A stretch of 64,000 nt of DNA from Tabrizicola flagellatus (GTDB lineage: Bacteria; Pseudomonadota; Alphaproteobacteria; Rhodobacterales; Rhodobacteraceae), in assembly GCF_008271465.1 (NCBI RefSeq), contig NZ_VMDU01000001.1, forward strand, positions 558,001-622,000, in the 5' to 3' direction. This document shows, one piece after another, positions 1 through 8,694 of the stretch (position 1 is its first letter; each line of letters opens with the position of its first letter). The position numbers and the translations under genes are program-made. Under the pieces are notes generated by a model that worked only from the letters and a program-made list of their open reading frames with translations, did no database searches and had not been told where the DNA came from.

Positions 1-1
1 G

Positions 2-181
2 CGGATCGGCGCCACGATCGGCGCGGTCTACACCATGGACAACATGAAGATCACCGCCGGGATCAACTATACCAAGCTGGGCGACGCCCGTCCCGAGACC
101 GGCACGCCCGACACCGCCCGCGCCTCGATGACCGGGAACTCGGTCGTCGGCGTCGGGATCAAGGTCGGCTGGTCCTTCTGA
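2..181 (+). CDS. Outer-membrane transport protein, FadL/OmpP1/TodX-like, C-terminal fragment
   Basis: The window opens inside this gene, so only the last 59 codons are visible. The fragment alternates polar and hydrophobic residues as in beta-strands, contains a GINYTKLGDARPE turn, and ends VGIKVGWSF with a C-terminal Phe, the usual recognition residue for outer-membrane barrel assembly. The strand pattern and the KLGDA turn resemble the C-terminus of FadL/OMPP1/TodX proteins, which move hydrophobic compounds across the outer membrane. That family call is inference from a short fragment; another 8-14-strand barrel is possible. A strong terminator follows directly. Confidence 0.6.
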   Translation, partial: RIGATIGAVYTMDNMKITAGINYTKLGDARPETGTPDTARASMTGNSVVGVGIKVGWSF

Positions 182-203
182 GCCAGCCCAAGCCATGCGC
201 GAA

Positions 204-229
204 CCCCGCCCCTTCCGGGCGGGGTTTTG
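204..229 (+). terminator. Intrinsic terminator of the outer-membrane protein gene
   Basis: Perfect 8-bp stem CCCCGCCC/GGGCGGGG (204-211 and 217-224) around a 5-nt loop, followed by TTTT. It lies 23 bases behind the stop codon of the upstream gene and separates it from the ATPase gene at 280. Confidence 0.85.
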
Positions 230-279
230 CATTGTGAAGCCGCCGCACGGGCGGTAAGACCGGCGCCGGGGGTGACGCG

Positions 280-1143
280 ATGATCTACCGTTCGGGACAG
301 GACTATCTGGCGGCTCCGCGCAAGCGGATCCTCTTGTTCGGCATGTCGGGGCTGGGAAAGACCCGGCTTTCCAACCTCTTGCGCGACCACGGCGACTGGT
401 TCCACTACTCGGTCGATTACCGGATCGGCACCCGCTACATGGGCGAATACATCGCCGACAACTTCAAGCGCGAAGCGATGAAGGTGCCGCTCCTGCGCGA
501 GCTTCTGATGACCGACAGCGTCTACATCGCCTCGAACATCACCTTCGACAACCTCGCGCCCCTGTCCACCTACCTCGGCAAGCCCGGCGATCCGGCCCGG
601 GGCGGCCTGCCCTTCGCCGAATACATGAAGCGGCAGGATCAGCACCGCCAGGCCGAGATCGCAGCGACGCTGGACACCGCCCGGTTCATGGAGCGCGCCG
701 AGGACATCTACGGCTATCCGCATTTCGTCTGCGACACCTCGGGCTCGATCTGCGAGGTGGTGGAGCCGGACAACCCCGACGACCCGGTGATGCGCCAGCT
801 GGCCGAGACGCTGCTGATGGTCTGGATCAAGGGGTCGGACGCGCATACCGCAGAGCTTGTCCGCCGGTTCGACCGCGCGCCGAAACCGATGTATTACCAG
901 CCGCACTTCCTTCATGCGGCGCGGGAAGAATACCGCGCAACCCATTCGGTTTCCGAGGAAAGCTGCGATCCCGACCATTTCGTGCGCTGGACCTATGCCC
1001 GCGCCCTCGCCCACCGCCAGCCGCGCTATGCCGCCATGGCGCGCTGGGGGGTGACGGTGACGGCCGAAGAGGTGGGCGAAGTGCAAAGCGCCGCCGATTT
1101 CGACCGGCTCATGGCCAAGGCCATCGACCGGGCGGGCCCTTGA
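280..1143 (+). CDS. P-loop ATPase/kinase-like protein of unknown role
   Basis: 287 residues. A Walker A motif GMSGLGKT sits at residues 21-28, right after a short beta-strand (RILLFG), the layout of a small P-loop kinase or ATPase. The rest (for example YGYPHFVCDTSGSICEVV) is a conserved-looking single domain with no membrane segment. I recognise it only as an ATPase-annotated family of Rhodobacterales. The start is ATG 280. metA follows after 51 bases on the same strand, so the two may be co-transcribed, but nothing in the protein shows a link to methionine synthesis. Confidence 0.8.
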   Translation: MIYRSGQDYLAAPRKRILLFGMSGLGKTRLSNLLRDHGDWFHYSVDYRIGTRYMGEYIADNFKREAMKVPLLRELLMTDSVYIASNITFDNLAPLSTYLGKPGDPARGGLPFAEYMKRQDQHRQAEIAATLDTARFMERAEDIYGYPHFVCDTSGSICEVVEPDNPDDPVMRQLAETLLMVWIKGSDAHTAELVRRFDRAPKPMYYQPHFLHAAREEYRATHSVSEESCDPDHFVRWTYARALAHRQPRYAAMARWGVTVTAEEVGEVQSAADFDRLMAKAIDRAGP

Positions 1144-1194
1144 ACTCGCCGCCGAGCGCCTCTAGCTTCCTGCCTTCTTCACCGGAACCAGACC

Positions 1195-2112
1195 ATGCCC
1201 ATCACCCTGCCCGAAACCCTGCCCGCCTTCGACGTGCTGCGGTCCGAGGGCGTCATGGTCATGACCCCCGACCGCGCGGCGCATCAGGATATCCGCCCCC
1301 TGAAGATCGGCCTCCTGAACCTGATGCCGAAGAAGATCCAGACCGAGAACCAGTTCGCCCGGCTGATCGGCGCCACGCCCCTGCAGATCGACCTGCACCT
1401 GATCCGCATGACCAGCCACGAGACGCGGAACACCGCGGCCGAGCACATGGCAACCTTCTACCGCCCCTTCCAGGCGGTGAAGGGCGAAAAGTTCGATGGA
1501 CTCATCATCACCGGCGCGCCGATCGAGCACCTGCCCTTCGAGGAAGTCACCTACTGGGACGAGCTGTGCGAAGTGATGGACTGGACCCAGACCAACGTGC
1601 AGTCCACCTTCGGTGTCTGCTGGGGCGGCATGGCGATGATCTACCATTTCCACGGCGTGCAAAAGCACATGCTGCCGGCCAAGGCCTTCGGATGCTTCCG
1701 CCACCAGAATCTTGCGCCGACTTCCCCCTACCTGCGCGGGTTCTCGGACGATTTCGTCATCCCCGTCAGCCGCTGGACCGAGATGAAGCAGGCCGAGATC
1801 GACGCCGCCCCCGGCCTGAAGACCCTGCTTGGCAGCGACGAGGTCGGCCCCTGCCTGGTCGAGGATGCAGGGCACCGGGCGCTCTACATCTTCAACCACT
1901 TCGAATACGACAGCGATACGCTGAAACAGGAATACGACCGCGACGTGGCCAATGGCACGCCGATCAACGTGCCGGTCAACTACTATCCCGATGACGACCC
2001 GTCGCGCCCGCCGCTGAACCGGTGGAGAAGCCACGCGCATCTTCTATATGGCAACTGGATCAACGAGATCTACCAGTCCACGCCATATGATATCGAAGCG
2101 ATTGGCCGCTAG
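1195..2112 (+). CDS. metA: Homoserine O-acyltransferase MetA, predicted acetyl-CoA-specific
   Basis: 305 residues, full length for MetA, which acylates homoserine in the first committed step of methionine synthesis in the cytoplasm. The glutamine-amidotransferase-like fold shows the nucleophile Cys142 (FGVCWGGMA) and the His235/Glu237 pair (NHFEYD). Residue 111 is Glu ([10 protein letters not shown]). Published work on Bacillus cereus and E. coli MetA ties Glu111 to acetyl-CoA and Gly111 to succinyl-CoA use, so this enzyme should make O-acetylhomoserine despite the usual 'succinyltransferase' label. No SAM-type riboswitch is visible in the short upstream gap. The following hydrolase gene overlaps its 3' end by 26 bases. 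Confidence 0.93.
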   Translation: MPITLPETLPAFDVLRSEGVMVMTPDRAAHQDIRPLKIGLLNLMPKKIQTENQFARLIGATPLQIDLHLIRMTSHETRNTAAEHMATFYRPFQAVKGEKFDGLIITGAPIEHLPFEEVTYWDELCEVMDWTQTNVQSTFGVCWGGMAMIYHFHGVQKHMLPAKAFGCFRHQNLAPTSPYLRGFSDDFVIPVSRWTEMKQAEIDAAPGLKTLLGSDEVGPCLVEDAGHRALYIFNHFEYDSDTLKQEYDRDVANGTPINVPVNYYPDDDPSRPPLNRWRSHAHLLYGNWINEIYQSTPYDIEAIGR

Positions 2113-3022
2113 TTTCCTCATCGCTGCCCTGGGCCTCGCCGGTGTCACCCACTGGCGGGCCGCGGCGCGCGAGGCTGCCGCCGAGGCCGCCTTTCCGCCC
2201 AGCGGACAGTTCGTGACCGTGGATGGCCTGCGGCTGCACTACGAGACGGCCGGCAGCGGCCCCGATCTGGTGCTGATCCACGGCGCCTCGGGGTCCTTGC
2301 GCGACCTGACCTTCGCCCTGCGCGACCGGCTGACCGGCCGCTACCGGGTCACCGTGGTGGACCGGCCCGGCCTGGGCCATTCCGACCCCCTGCCCGAGAC
2401 CAGCCTGCGCGCGCAGGCGCGACACATCAAGGCGGGCCTCGCGCAACTGGGGATCGTCGATCCGGTGGTGCTGGGCCAGAGCTACGGCGGGTCCGTCGCG
2501 CTCGCCTGGGCGCTCGAGGGCGGGCCGCGGGCGCTGGTGCTGGTCGCCAGCCCCTCGATGCCCTGGCCGGGCAAGCTCGACCCCTGGTACCGGGTGACCT
2601 CGACGGCGATCGGCCGGGCGCTGGCGGTGCCGCTGGCCTCGGCCTGGGTACCGGACAGCTATGTGCGGCAGGCGACCGCCGCGGTCTTTGCCCCGGACCC
2701 GGTGCCGCCCGGCTATGACGCCTGGCTGGGCGCGGCGCTGACCCTGCGGCGCGAGACGCTGGCCGCCAACACCGCACAGGTCAACGCGCTGCGCGCCGAG
2801 CTGGTGACGATGGAGCCCCGCTATCCCGCGCTTACCCTGCCGGTGGAACTGGTGCACGGCACCGCCGACACCATCGTGCCGCTCTCCATCCACTCCGGCC
2901 CGGTCTCGGACCTCTTGCCCAACGCGCGCCTGACGGTGATCGAGGGTGCCGGGCACATGCCGCACCATTCCCACCCCGACAGGGTGATCGAGGCCATCGA
3001 CCGCGCCAGCGAAAATTGGTGA
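2087..3022 (+). CDS. Exported or membrane-anchored alpha/beta hydrolase
   Basis: 311 residues from ATG 2087. An upstream in-frame ATG at 2048 would only add a 13-residue non-hydrophobic tail, whereas the chosen start gives a clean N-terminal signal/anchor ([19 protein letters not shown]). The hydrolase fold is clear: HGASGS (oxyanion region), [11 protein letters not shown], nucleophile elbow GQSYGG with Ser132, and a late Asp/His set ([17 protein letters not shown]). The substrate is unknown. It overlaps metA by 26 bases and is probably translated from the same message. Confidence 0.85.
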   Translation: MISKRLAASFLIAALGLAGVTHWRAAAREAAAEAAFPPSGQFVTVDGLRLHYETAGSGPDLVLIHGASGSLRDLTFALRDRLTGRYRVTVVDRPGLGHSDPLPETSLRAQARHIKAGLAQLGIVDPVVLGQSYGGSVALAWALEGGPRALVLVASPSMPWPGKLDPWYRVTSTAIGRALAVPLASAWVPDSYVRQATAAVFAPDPVPPGYDAWLGAALTLRRETLAANTAQVNALRAELVTMEPRYPALTLPVELVHGTADTIVPLSIHSGPVSDLLPNARLTVIEGAGHMPHHSHPDRVIEAIDRASENW

Positions 3023-3067
3023 CACTATAAGTTACACTAATTGACAGGCCGCCAATTTGATGTCACA
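3013..3067. promoter_or_regulatory. Candidate operator/promoter region of the tetR-cupin pair
   Basis: The AT-rich 72-base gap before the TetR gene holds nested inverted repeats: AAATTGG (3013-3019) against CCAATTT (3052-3058), and TGACA (3020-3024) against TGTCA (3061-3065). The hexamer ACACTA occurs twice (3023 and 3034). A TTGACA box lies at 3041-3046, without a convincing -10 box at the right distance. TetR proteins usually repress their own promoter, so this is the likely binding region. Only the repeats themselves are observed. Confidence 0.35.
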
Positions 3068-3094
3068 CATGGTGCCATCGAATGAGAGGCGACG

Positions 3095-3694
3095 ATGTCC
3101 GGTTCCCCCCGACCCTACAGATCCGCGCTGCGCGAAGAGCAGGCCAAGGCGACGCGCGAGCGGATCCTGGCGGCGACCATCGAACTCATGCAGGCCGAGG
3201 AAGACGCCTCGATGGACGCCATCGCAAGGGCAGCCGGGGTGGAACGCCGCACCGTCTTTCGCCACTTCGAAACCCGCGAGGCGCTGCTGGCCGAAGCCTT
3301 CCAGTGGCTGAATGACCGGCTGGGCGTCACCATCGCGCCCGGCGACCCGGCGGCGCTGGCCCAGGCGATCCGCGAAGGCTTTGCCCGGATGGACAGCCTG
3401 GAAGGCGCGGTCCGGGCCGGCCTGCACAGCCGGGCGGGCCGCGACATGCGCCTGTCGCAGCTTCCCCGTCGTCGCGCGGCCTTCTCGGCCAGCCTGGCGC
3501 CGGTGACGGCCAACCTGTCCCCGGCCGAAAAGGCTCGGATCGAGGCTCTGGCCCATCTTCTCTACAGCGCCGCCGCCTGGGAGGTGCTGAAGGACTATGG
3601 CGGTCTGACCGGCGCGGAAGCCGGCCAGACCGCCGCCTGGGCGCTGGAACGGCTTCTGTCCGCTGCCGCCAGCCCCGCCAGTGACGCGGACTGA
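3095..3694 (+). CDS. TetR/AcrR family transcriptional regulator
   Basis: 199 residues. The N-terminal helix-turn-helix domain (about residues 20-65: TRERILAATIELMQ, then MDAIARAAGVERRTVFRHFETREALLAEAF) is typical of TetR. The C-terminal ligand-binding domain is all-helical and not diagnostic. The cupin gene begins 22 bases downstream on the same strand, so cupin and regulator probably form one operon, and the cupin is the most likely regulated gene. Confidence 0.92.
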   Translation: MSGSPRPYRSALREEQAKATRERILAATIELMQAEEDASMDAIARAAGVERRTVFRHFETREALLAEAFQWLNDRLGVTIAPGDPAALAQAIREGFARMDSLEGAVRAGLHSRAGRDMRLSQLPRRRAAFSASLAPVTANLSPAEKARIEALAHLLYSAAAWEVLKDYGGLTGAEAGQTAAWALERLLSAAASPASDAD

Positions 3695-3716
3695 TCACCA
3701 CCTGAAGGACATGACC

Positions 3717-4175
3717 ATGACGATCACGATTACCCCGCGCGAGCGGATCGAGACCCATTGGGTGGTCTCCGACCATCTGCGCTTCCTGGGCCAGCTGCCC
3801 GGCACCGCGAACCACCTGATCGAGGTCGAGGCACCTCCCGGTTCGGGCACCCCGCCGCACACCCATGCCTCACCCGAGCTTTTCGCCGTGGTCGAGGGTA
3901 CGCTGACGCTGCGCAGCTTCGGGCCCCAGGGTGTGACGACGGTCCGCCTGAACCCCGGCGAGAGTGCGGCCGTCAGCAGCATGGAGCCGCACAACTACGC
4001 CAACGAGGGCGATGCGCCGGTCCGCTTCCTCGTGATGCTGGACGACAGCATGATCGCCTTCTTCCGCGACATCGGCCGCGACACCCCGCTTGCCCCGGGC
4101 GAAATGCCCGACTTCCCCGCCATTGCCGCCGCCATGGCCCGGCATGGCATCGGCATGGTCACGTCCCCCGGCTGA
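3717..4175 (+). CDS. Cupin-domain protein
   Basis: 152 residues from ATG 3717, chosen because GAAGGA at 3704-3709 sits 7 bases before it; the earlier ATGs at 3681 and 3711 have no usable spacing. A single beta-barrel cupin is evident. Motif 1 is HTHASPELFAVVEGTLTLRS (two His and one Glu as metal ligands) and motif 2 is PGESAAVSSMEPHNYAN. The chemistry is unknown; small cupins of this type act as dioxygenases, isomerases or ligand sensors. It follows a TetR regulator. Confidence 0.85.
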   Translation: MTITITPRERIETHWVVSDHLRFLGQLPGTANHLIEVEAPPGSGTPPHTHASPELFAVVEGTLTLRSFGPQGVTTVRLNPGESAAVSSMEPHNYANEGDAPVRFLVMLDDSMIAFFRDIGRDTPLAPGEMPDFPAIAAAMARHGIGMVTSPG

Positions 4176-4191
4176 TCGGGACCGCTTCCTT

Positions 4192-4223
4192 CTGCCCGGC
4201 AATCCCTCTACTCTGCCGGGCAG
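4192..4223 (+). promoter_or_regulatory. Hairpin immediately before the ppk2 ribosome-binding site
   Basis: A perfect 9-bp stem CTGCCCGGC (4192-4200) / GCCGGGCAG (4215-4223) with a 14-nt loop. Its right arm abuts the GGAGGA ribosome-binding site (4223-4228) of ppk2. It lacks a T-tract, so termination is unlikely; it could shape translation of ppk2 or protect the mRNA 5' end. Function is inferred only. Confidence 0.4.
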
Positions 4224-4235
4224 GAGGACCGACCC

Positions 4236-5105
4236 ATGACCAAGCTTCCCTTCGACGGCGCGATCAGCCGCTATTTCCGCGAAGGCGCGCCGAAAGAGGT
4301 GCGCAAGGCCATCGAGGCGTCGGGGAAGGACGACATCCTGACGCCCTCCTACCCCTACCGGGAGGAGATCAAGGGCAAGGACTACGACCGGCACATGGGC
4401 GCGCTCCAGATCGAGCTGGCGAAGATGCAGGCCGGGATCAAGGCGTCCGGGCAACGGCTGATCGTGGTCTTCGAGGGCCGCGACGCGGCCGGCAAGGGCG
4501 GCACGATCAAGGTCACGACCGAGAATCTCAATCCCCGCCAGGCCTATGTCGTGGCGCTGTCCAAGCCCACGGAACGCGAAAGCCAGCAATGGTATTTCCA
4601 GCGCTATGTGGACTGGTTCCCTGCCCGGGGCGAGATCGCGCTTTATGACCGCAGCTGGTACAACCGGGCCATGATCGAGCATGTCTTCGGCTTCTGCACC
4701 CCCGAGCAGCGCGAGAAGTTCTTCCGCCAGCTGCCCGAGTTCGAGCAGATGATCGTCGAGGAGGGCATCATCCTGCGCAAGATCTGGCTGGAGGTCGGGC
4801 GGGCCGAGCAGCTGAAGCGGTTCCTCGACCGCGAGGGGGATCTTCTGAAGCAGTGGAAGCTGTCCCAGATCGATGTGGACGGGCTGGCGAAGTGGGACGA
4901 TTATTGCAAGGCCATCGACGAGACGATGGAGCGGTCCCATTTCAAGCATGCGCCCTGGACGGTGATCCTGTCCGACGACAAGAAGCGCGCGCGGATCGCG
5001 GCGATCCAGACCATCCTTTCCTCGGTGGACTATGCCGGGAAGGACACGGATGCGATCGGCGAGATCGACGGGAAGATCTGCGGCGGGCCGAAGCTTCGGG
5101 AATGA
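4236..5105 (+). CDS. ppk2: Polyphosphate kinase 2
   Basis: 289 residues, the usual length of a one-domain PPK2. This cytoplasmic enzyme transfers phosphate between polyphosphate and nucleotides, usually making NTP or NDP from polyP. The Walker A loop is [12 protein letters not shown] (residues 79-90), Walker B/active site is LYDRSWYNR (136-144), and the lid carries several Arg residues. SD GGAGGA lies 7 bases upstream. A second TetR gene overlaps its stop by 4 bases (ATGA), so the two are translationally coupled. Confidence 0.93.
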   Translation: MTKLPFDGAISRYFREGAPKEVRKAIEASGKDDILTPSYPYREEIKGKDYDRHMGALQIELAKMQAGIKASGQRLIVVFEGRDAAGKGGTIKVTTENLNPRQAYVVALSKPTERESQQWYFQRYVDWFPARGEIALYDRSWYNRAMIEHVFGFCTPEQREKFFRQLPEFEQMIVEEGIILRKIWLEVGRAEQLKRFLDREGDLLKQWKLSQIDVDGLAKWDDYCKAIDETMERSHFKHAPWTVILSDDKKRARIAAIQTILSSVDYAGKDTDAIGEIDGKICGGPKLRE

Positions 5106-5713
5106 AGCGCGGGTATCACCACGGCAACCTGCGGCAGGCGCTGGTCGAGGCGGCGCTGGCGCTGATCGCCGAGAAGGGTCCGCAGGGCTTTACCCTGTCC
5201 GAGGCGGCGAAGGCGGCGGACGTGACGCCGGCGGCGGTCTATCGGCACTTCGCGGGGCGGGACGACCTGCTGGCCGAGGTCGCGCGGCAGGGGTTCGACA
5301 TCTTCGCGGCGCTCTTGGAATACGCCTACGACGGCGGGCGGCCCACGCCCCTTGCCGCCTTCGAGGCGACGGGGCGGGCTTACCTGGCCTTCGCGCGGAA
5401 ATATCCCGGCCACTACCAGGCGATGTTCGAGAGCGGGCTGCAGCCGGGGCAGCATCCGGACCTGGCCCAGGTCGCGGCCAAGGCGCGGGCGACGATGGAC
5501 CGGGCGGCCGAGGGGCTGGTCCGGGGCTTGCCCGAGGCCCGCAGGCCGCCGGCGAGCATGGTCTCGGCCCATGTCTGGGCGGTCAGCCACGGGGTGGTGG
5601 AGCTGTTCCTGCGCGGGAATGGCGGCCCTCAGCCCTGGCCTCCCGAAGACCTCCTGGAGACCGGGATCGGCATCTACCTGCGGGGCCTCGGGCTCTTGTC
5701 ACCGGATCGCTGA
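5102..5713 (+). CDS. TetR/AcrR family transcriptional regulator
   Basis: 203 residues starting at the ATG that overlaps the ppk2 stop (ATGA). The N-terminal HTH is clear ([18 protein letters not shown], then [22 protein letters not shown]). The C-terminal part resembles the TetR_C_33/WHG-type domain ([20 protein letters not shown]). Coupling to ppk2 suggests co-expression; the effector is unknown. An alternative start further upstream would only run antisense-like codons through ppk2. Confidence 0.92.
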   Translation: MKRGYHHGNLRQALVEAALALIAEKGPQGFTLSEAAKAADVTPAAVYRHFAGRDDLLAEVARQGFDIFAALLEYAYDGGRPTPLAAFEATGRAYLAFARKYPGHYQAMFESGLQPGQHPDLAQVAAKARATMDRAAEGLVRGLPEARRPPASMVSAHVWAVSHGVVELFLRGNGGPQPWPPEDLLETGIGIYLRGLGLLSPDR

Positions 5714-5720
5714 GCCGATG

Positions 5721-5735
5721 TGTCCACGGTGGACA
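5721..5735. promoter_or_regulatory. 15-bp perfect palindrome TGTCCACGGTGGACA
   Basis: Seven-base arms around a single central base, 8 bases behind the tetR stop and followed by an unusually AT-rich stretch (5743-5766). The symmetry and length are those of a dimeric regulator site. It could be an operator for a TetR-like protein or the first arm of a terminator cluster. Confidence 0.4.
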
Positions 5736-5771
5736 ATCGCCGATTATCGTTTAATATCAATATTTTGCTCG

Positions 5772-5802
5772 CGGACGTCAGGGGTTTCTTAACCCCTGTC
5801 CG
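5772..5802. terminator. Bidirectional hairpin between convergent transcription units
   Basis: An inner stem AGGGGTT/AACCCCT (5780-5786 and 5791-5797, loop TCTT) is capped by an outer CGGAC/GTCCG pairing (5772-5776 and 5798-5802). It lies between the plus-strand ppk2-tetR unit and the minus-strand ABC transporter operon, the position expected for a shared terminator. No long T-run follows on either strand. Confidence 0.5.
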
Positions 5803-5823
5803 AAGGCCCTGACCACCGCTCGT

Positions 5824-5881
5824 CGTTCGACTTCGTCGCTCCTCGCTGCGGGGTCGCACGACGAGGAGACGCAGTCGAACG
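5824..5881. repeat. Large imperfect inverted repeat behind the ABC transporter operon
   Basis: The left arm at 5824-5845 (begins CGTTCGACTTCGTC) and the right arm at 5859-5881 (ends CAGTCGAACG) are near-perfect reverse complements of about 22 bp, differing by one substitution and one extra base, around a 13-nt loop. It ends 11 bases from the stop of the minus-strand ATPase gene. It may be a strong terminator/mRNA stabiliser or a REP/MITE-like element. Confidence 0.6.
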
Positions 5882-5892
5882 AGGAGTTTCTG

Positions 5893-6993
5893 CTAGCGGA
5901 ACAGAACCAGGGCCGAGGGGCTCCAGGCGACGCGGACCTTGTCGCCGACCTCGAGCACCGGGCGGCCGGGCACGTTGCGCATCGACAGTCGCACCTCGAC
6001 ATCCGTGCCGCCGAGATAGACATCGTAATAGGTCATGTCGCCGAAGTAGATCACCTCGTCGATCACCCCGTCCGTCTCGCGCTCGGTCGCCTTCTGGTCG
6101 TCGTAGAGCAGCGTCAGCGTCTCGGGGCGCAGGCCCACCACCGGGCTTTCCCCCTTCGCCGGTGGCGCCATCGAGGCATCGAGCGTCGCCCGGCCCAGCC
6201 CCTTGGCCTCGATCTCGACCGACCCGTTGCTTTCCGAGAGCACGGTCGTGGGGATGAAGTTCATCGTGCCAATGAAATCCGCCACCTTCTTGGAGTTCGG
6301 CCGGCGATACAGCGTCTCGGGATCGGCCAGCTGGGCGATCTCGCCTTCGAACATCACGGCGATGCGGTCGGACATGACCAGCGCCTCTTCCTGGTCATGC
6401 GTCACCAGGATGAAGGTGATCCCCACCTGGCGCTGCAGCTTGATGAGTTCGACCTGCATGTGTTCGCGCATCTTCTTGTCGAGCGCGGACAGAGGTTCGT
6501 CCAGCAGGAGCACCTTGGGCTTCAGGATCAGCGCGCGGGCCAGCGCCACCCGTTGCCGCTGGCCGCCCGACAGAGCATGCGCGGCGCGGTTGCCATAGCC
6601 CTTGAGGCCCACCATCTCGAGCGCCTCGGCCACGGCCTTTGCCTTCTCTTCCTTCGACCGCGGATCCTTGCGCAGGCCGAAGCCCACGTTCTCGGCCACC
6701 GACATGTGCGGGAAGATCGCGTAGGACTGGAACACCATGTTCGTCGGGCGCACGTTGGCGGCCACCCCGGCCATGTCCTTGCCGTCGATCATGATGACGC
6801 CCGAGGAGATGTCCTCGAACCCGGCGATGGTGCGCAGGAGCGTGGTCTTGCCGCAGCCCGAGGGACCGAGCAGCGAGAAGAACTCTCCGGCCTTGATCGT
6901 GCCGTTGATGCCCCGCAGCGCGTGGTAGTCGCCGTAATACTTGTGGACGTCCTTGAACTCGATCATCGTCGGGCGGTCGTCGGAAAAGGTCAC
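5893..6993 (-). CDS. potA: ABC importer ATP-binding protein, spermidine/putrescine type (PotA/PotG-like)
   Basis: 366 residues, the energising subunit of a polyamine-type importer at the inner membrane. It shows Walker A LLGPSGCGKTT, Q-loop (VFQSYAIFPHMSV), signature LSGGQRQRVALARAL, Walker B VLLLDEPLSALD and H-loop VTHDQEEAL. A C-terminal TOBE-type regulatory domain follows (VVGLRPETLTLLYD). The start is GTG 6993: it overlaps the previous stop as GTGA and has GGAGG 6 bases upstream. An internal ATG at 6966 is the alternative. A longer open frame reaching 7647 is only read-through inside the permease gene. Exact substrate (putrescine, spermidine or a relative) cannot be read from the sequence. 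Confidence 0.92.
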   Translation of the reverse strand: MTFSDDRPTMIEFKDVHKYYGDYHALRGINGTIKAGEFFSLLGPSGCGKTTLLRTIAGFEDISSGVIMIDGKDMAGVAANVRPTNMVFQSYAIFPHMSVAENVGFGLRKDPRSKEEKAKAVAEALEMVGLKGYGNRAAHALSGGQRQRVALARALILKPKVLLLDEPLSALDKKMREHMQVELIKLQRQVGITFILVTHDQEEALVMSDRIAVMFEGEIAQLADPETLYRRPNSKKVADFIGTMNFIPTTVLSESNGSVEIEAKGLGRATLDASMAPPAKGESPVVGLRPETLTLLYDDQKATERETDGVIDEVIYFGDMTYYDVYLGGTDVEVRLSMRNVPGRPVLEVGDKVRVAWSPSALVLFR

Positions 6994-7796
6994 AGGAAGC
7001 CTCCGGTATCTTTGCCGCCCGCCTTGGCGATGCCGCGGCGGCGCATGTACTCGGCAAAGCCGAGCAGGATGATCGAGAAACAGACGAGCACCGTCCCCAG
7101 CGCCAGCATCGAGGGCACCTTGGCGGGGAAGCGGAACTGGCCGAAGATGTAGACCGACAGGATCGGCTGACCCGAGCCGAGGAAGTTCGCGATGATGAAT
7201 TCGTCGAACGAGATGGTGAAGCAGATGAGGAAGCTGGCCAGGATCCCCGGCATCACCAGCGGCAGGATGATGAGGCGGAAGGTGGACCACTGGGTCTCGC
7301 CCAGGTCCATCGCCGCCTCTTCCAGCGAGCGGTCGAGCGACTGGAAGGCCGAGGTCAGGATCGCCACGGCGAAGGGCGTGCAGATCAGCACCTGGCCCAT
7401 GATGACGGTCAGCAGCGACAGATTGACGCCGATCGACAGCAGCACGACGAGGAGCGACATGGCCACGATCATCTCGGGCAGGACGAGCGGCAGCATGATC
7501 AGGCCCATGATCGGCGCCTTGCCGGGGAAGCGGTAGCGCACCGAGGCGCGGGCGGCGAAGATGCCGAGGATGGTCGAGAGCGTCGCCACCGACAGCGCGA
7601 TGATGAGGCTGTTCTTGGCCGCGATCCGCAGGTTCTGGTCGTTCCACATCTCGACGAACCAGTCGGTGGTGAAGCCCGAGAGCGGGAAGGACACCACCTT
7701 CGAGGCGTTGAAGGCGAAGATCGGCAACAGGAGGATCGGGCTGTAGAGGAACAGCAGGTAAAGGAAGGTGAAGCCGCGCAGCCAGGGAGCCTTCAT
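6990..7796 (-). CDS. potC: ABC importer permease, PotC/PotI-like
   Basis: 268 residues with about six hydrophobic membrane segments, beginning FTFLYLLFLYSPILLLPIF. The cytoplasmic EAA loop that docks with the ATPase is EEAAMDLGETQWSTFRLIILP. It overlaps both neighbours by 4 bases (ATGA with the upstream permease, GTGA with the ATPase), so the three subunits are translationally coupled. The family takes up polyamines or related cations. Confidence 0.92.
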   Translation of the reverse strand: MKAPWLRGFTFLYLLFLYSPILLLPIFAFNASKVVSFPLSGFTTDWFVEMWNDQNLRIAAKNSLIIALSVATLSTILGIFAARASVRYRFPGKAPIMGLIMLPLVLPEMIVAMSLLVVLLSIGVNLSLLTVIMGQVLICTPFAVAILTSAFQSLDRSLEEAAMDLGETQWSTFRLIILPLVMPGILASFLICFTISFDEFIIANFLGSGQPILSVYIFGQFRFPAKVPSMLALGTVLVCFSIILLGFAEYMRRRGIAKAGGKDTGGFL

Positions 7797-8662
7797 TTCG
7801 AGCCTCCGATGAAGCGGCGGTTCAGCAGCACGAAGACCACGCTGACGATACCGACCATCAGCATCGAGACCACGGCGAAGGCCGAACCCTGCGGGTAGTT
7901 GCGCAGTTTCAGGAGTGCCGTCTCGATGAAGTTGGCGATCATCGGTTCGCGCCCGTCGCCGACGAGTTTCGGGGTGACATAGTCGCCCACCGTGGGGATG
8001 AAGACGATCAGCGCCGCGGCGATCACGCCGGGCATCGACAGGGGCAGCGTGACGCGCAGGAAGGTGACCCAGCGGCTTTCGCCGAGGTCCTGCCCGGCTT
8101 CGAGCAGCGAGCGGTCCACCTTTTCCAGGCTGACGAAGATCGGCAGCACCGCGAAGGGCGCATAAGCATGGGCCAGGACGAAGATGATCGCCGGGATGCC
8201 GTAGCTGGAGAAGTTGAGCTGGCTGTCCATGATGCCCAGCGACATCAGCGTCTTGTCGAGAAGCCCGTCATAGCCGAGGATCACGAACCAGAGGCTGACG
8301 CGGATGATGTAGCTGGTCCAGAACGGGATGGTGATCAGGAACAGCCAGAGGCTCTTGCGGTCTGGCTTGACGTGGAAGCTGACGAAATAGGCCACCGGAT
8401 AGGCCAGCACCACCGTGATGAAGGTGACGGTGAGCGCGACGAGAAGCGACTTCAGCAGGATGTAGCCATAGACCGGCTTGGACCAGAGCTCGGCATAGTT
8501 GTCGAAGGTCAGGGGCAAGGAGACGTTGCCGCGCCCGCCGGTCATCACCGAGTAGATCAGCACCGTCGCCAGCGGCAGGGCGAGGAGCAGGATCACATAG
8601 ATCGCCGTCGGACTGATCAGCTTGAGGCCCGCCCGGGCCTCGGAACGCGGCGTTGTGGCCAT
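7793..8662 (-). CDS. potB: ABC importer permease, PotB/PotH-like
   Basis: 289 residues, first gene of the operon, with about six membrane segments and the EAA loop LLEAGQDLGESRWVTFLRVT. Together with the next two genes it makes the membrane part of a polyamine-type importer. No periplasmic binding protein (PotD/PotF) lies in this window, so that subunit must be encoded elsewhere. A purine-rich SD (GGGGGAAG) precedes ATG 8662. Confidence 0.92.
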   Translation of the reverse strand: MATTPRSEARAGLKLISPTAIYVILLLALPLATVLIYSVMTGGRGNVSLPLTFDNYAELWSKPVYGYILLKSLLVALTVTFITVVLAYPVAYFVSFHVKPDRKSLWLFLITIPFWTSYIIRVSLWFVILGYDGLLDKTLMSLGIMDSQLNFSSYGIPAIIFVLAHAYAPFAVLPIFVSLEKVDRSLLEAGQDLGESRWVTFLRVTLPLSMPGVIAAALIVFIPTVGDYVTPKLVGDGREPMIANFIETALLKLRNYPQGSAFAVVSMLMVGIVSVVFVLLNRRFIGGSK

Positions 8663-8676
8663 GCTTCCCCCTGTCC

Positions 8677-8694
8677 GGCCACGCTTCGGTGGCC
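8677..8694 (-). promoter_or_regulatory. Leader hairpin of the importer operon
   Basis: GGCCAC/GTGGCC with a 6-nt loop, 15 bases upstream of the first permease start codon and therefore in its mRNA leader. No T-tract. It might affect translation initiation; function is inferred only. Confidence 0.3.

Noticed and set aside
1144-1194. SAM-type riboswitch before metA
   Set aside because: The gap is 51 bases and shows no pseudoknot-like or conserved SAM-II/SAM-V elements.
6994-7647. Upstream continuation of the potA frame to 584 codons
   Set aside because: It lies inside the permease gene in another frame and has no membrane or transport motif; GTG 6993 has the ribosome-binding site and the GTGA overlap.
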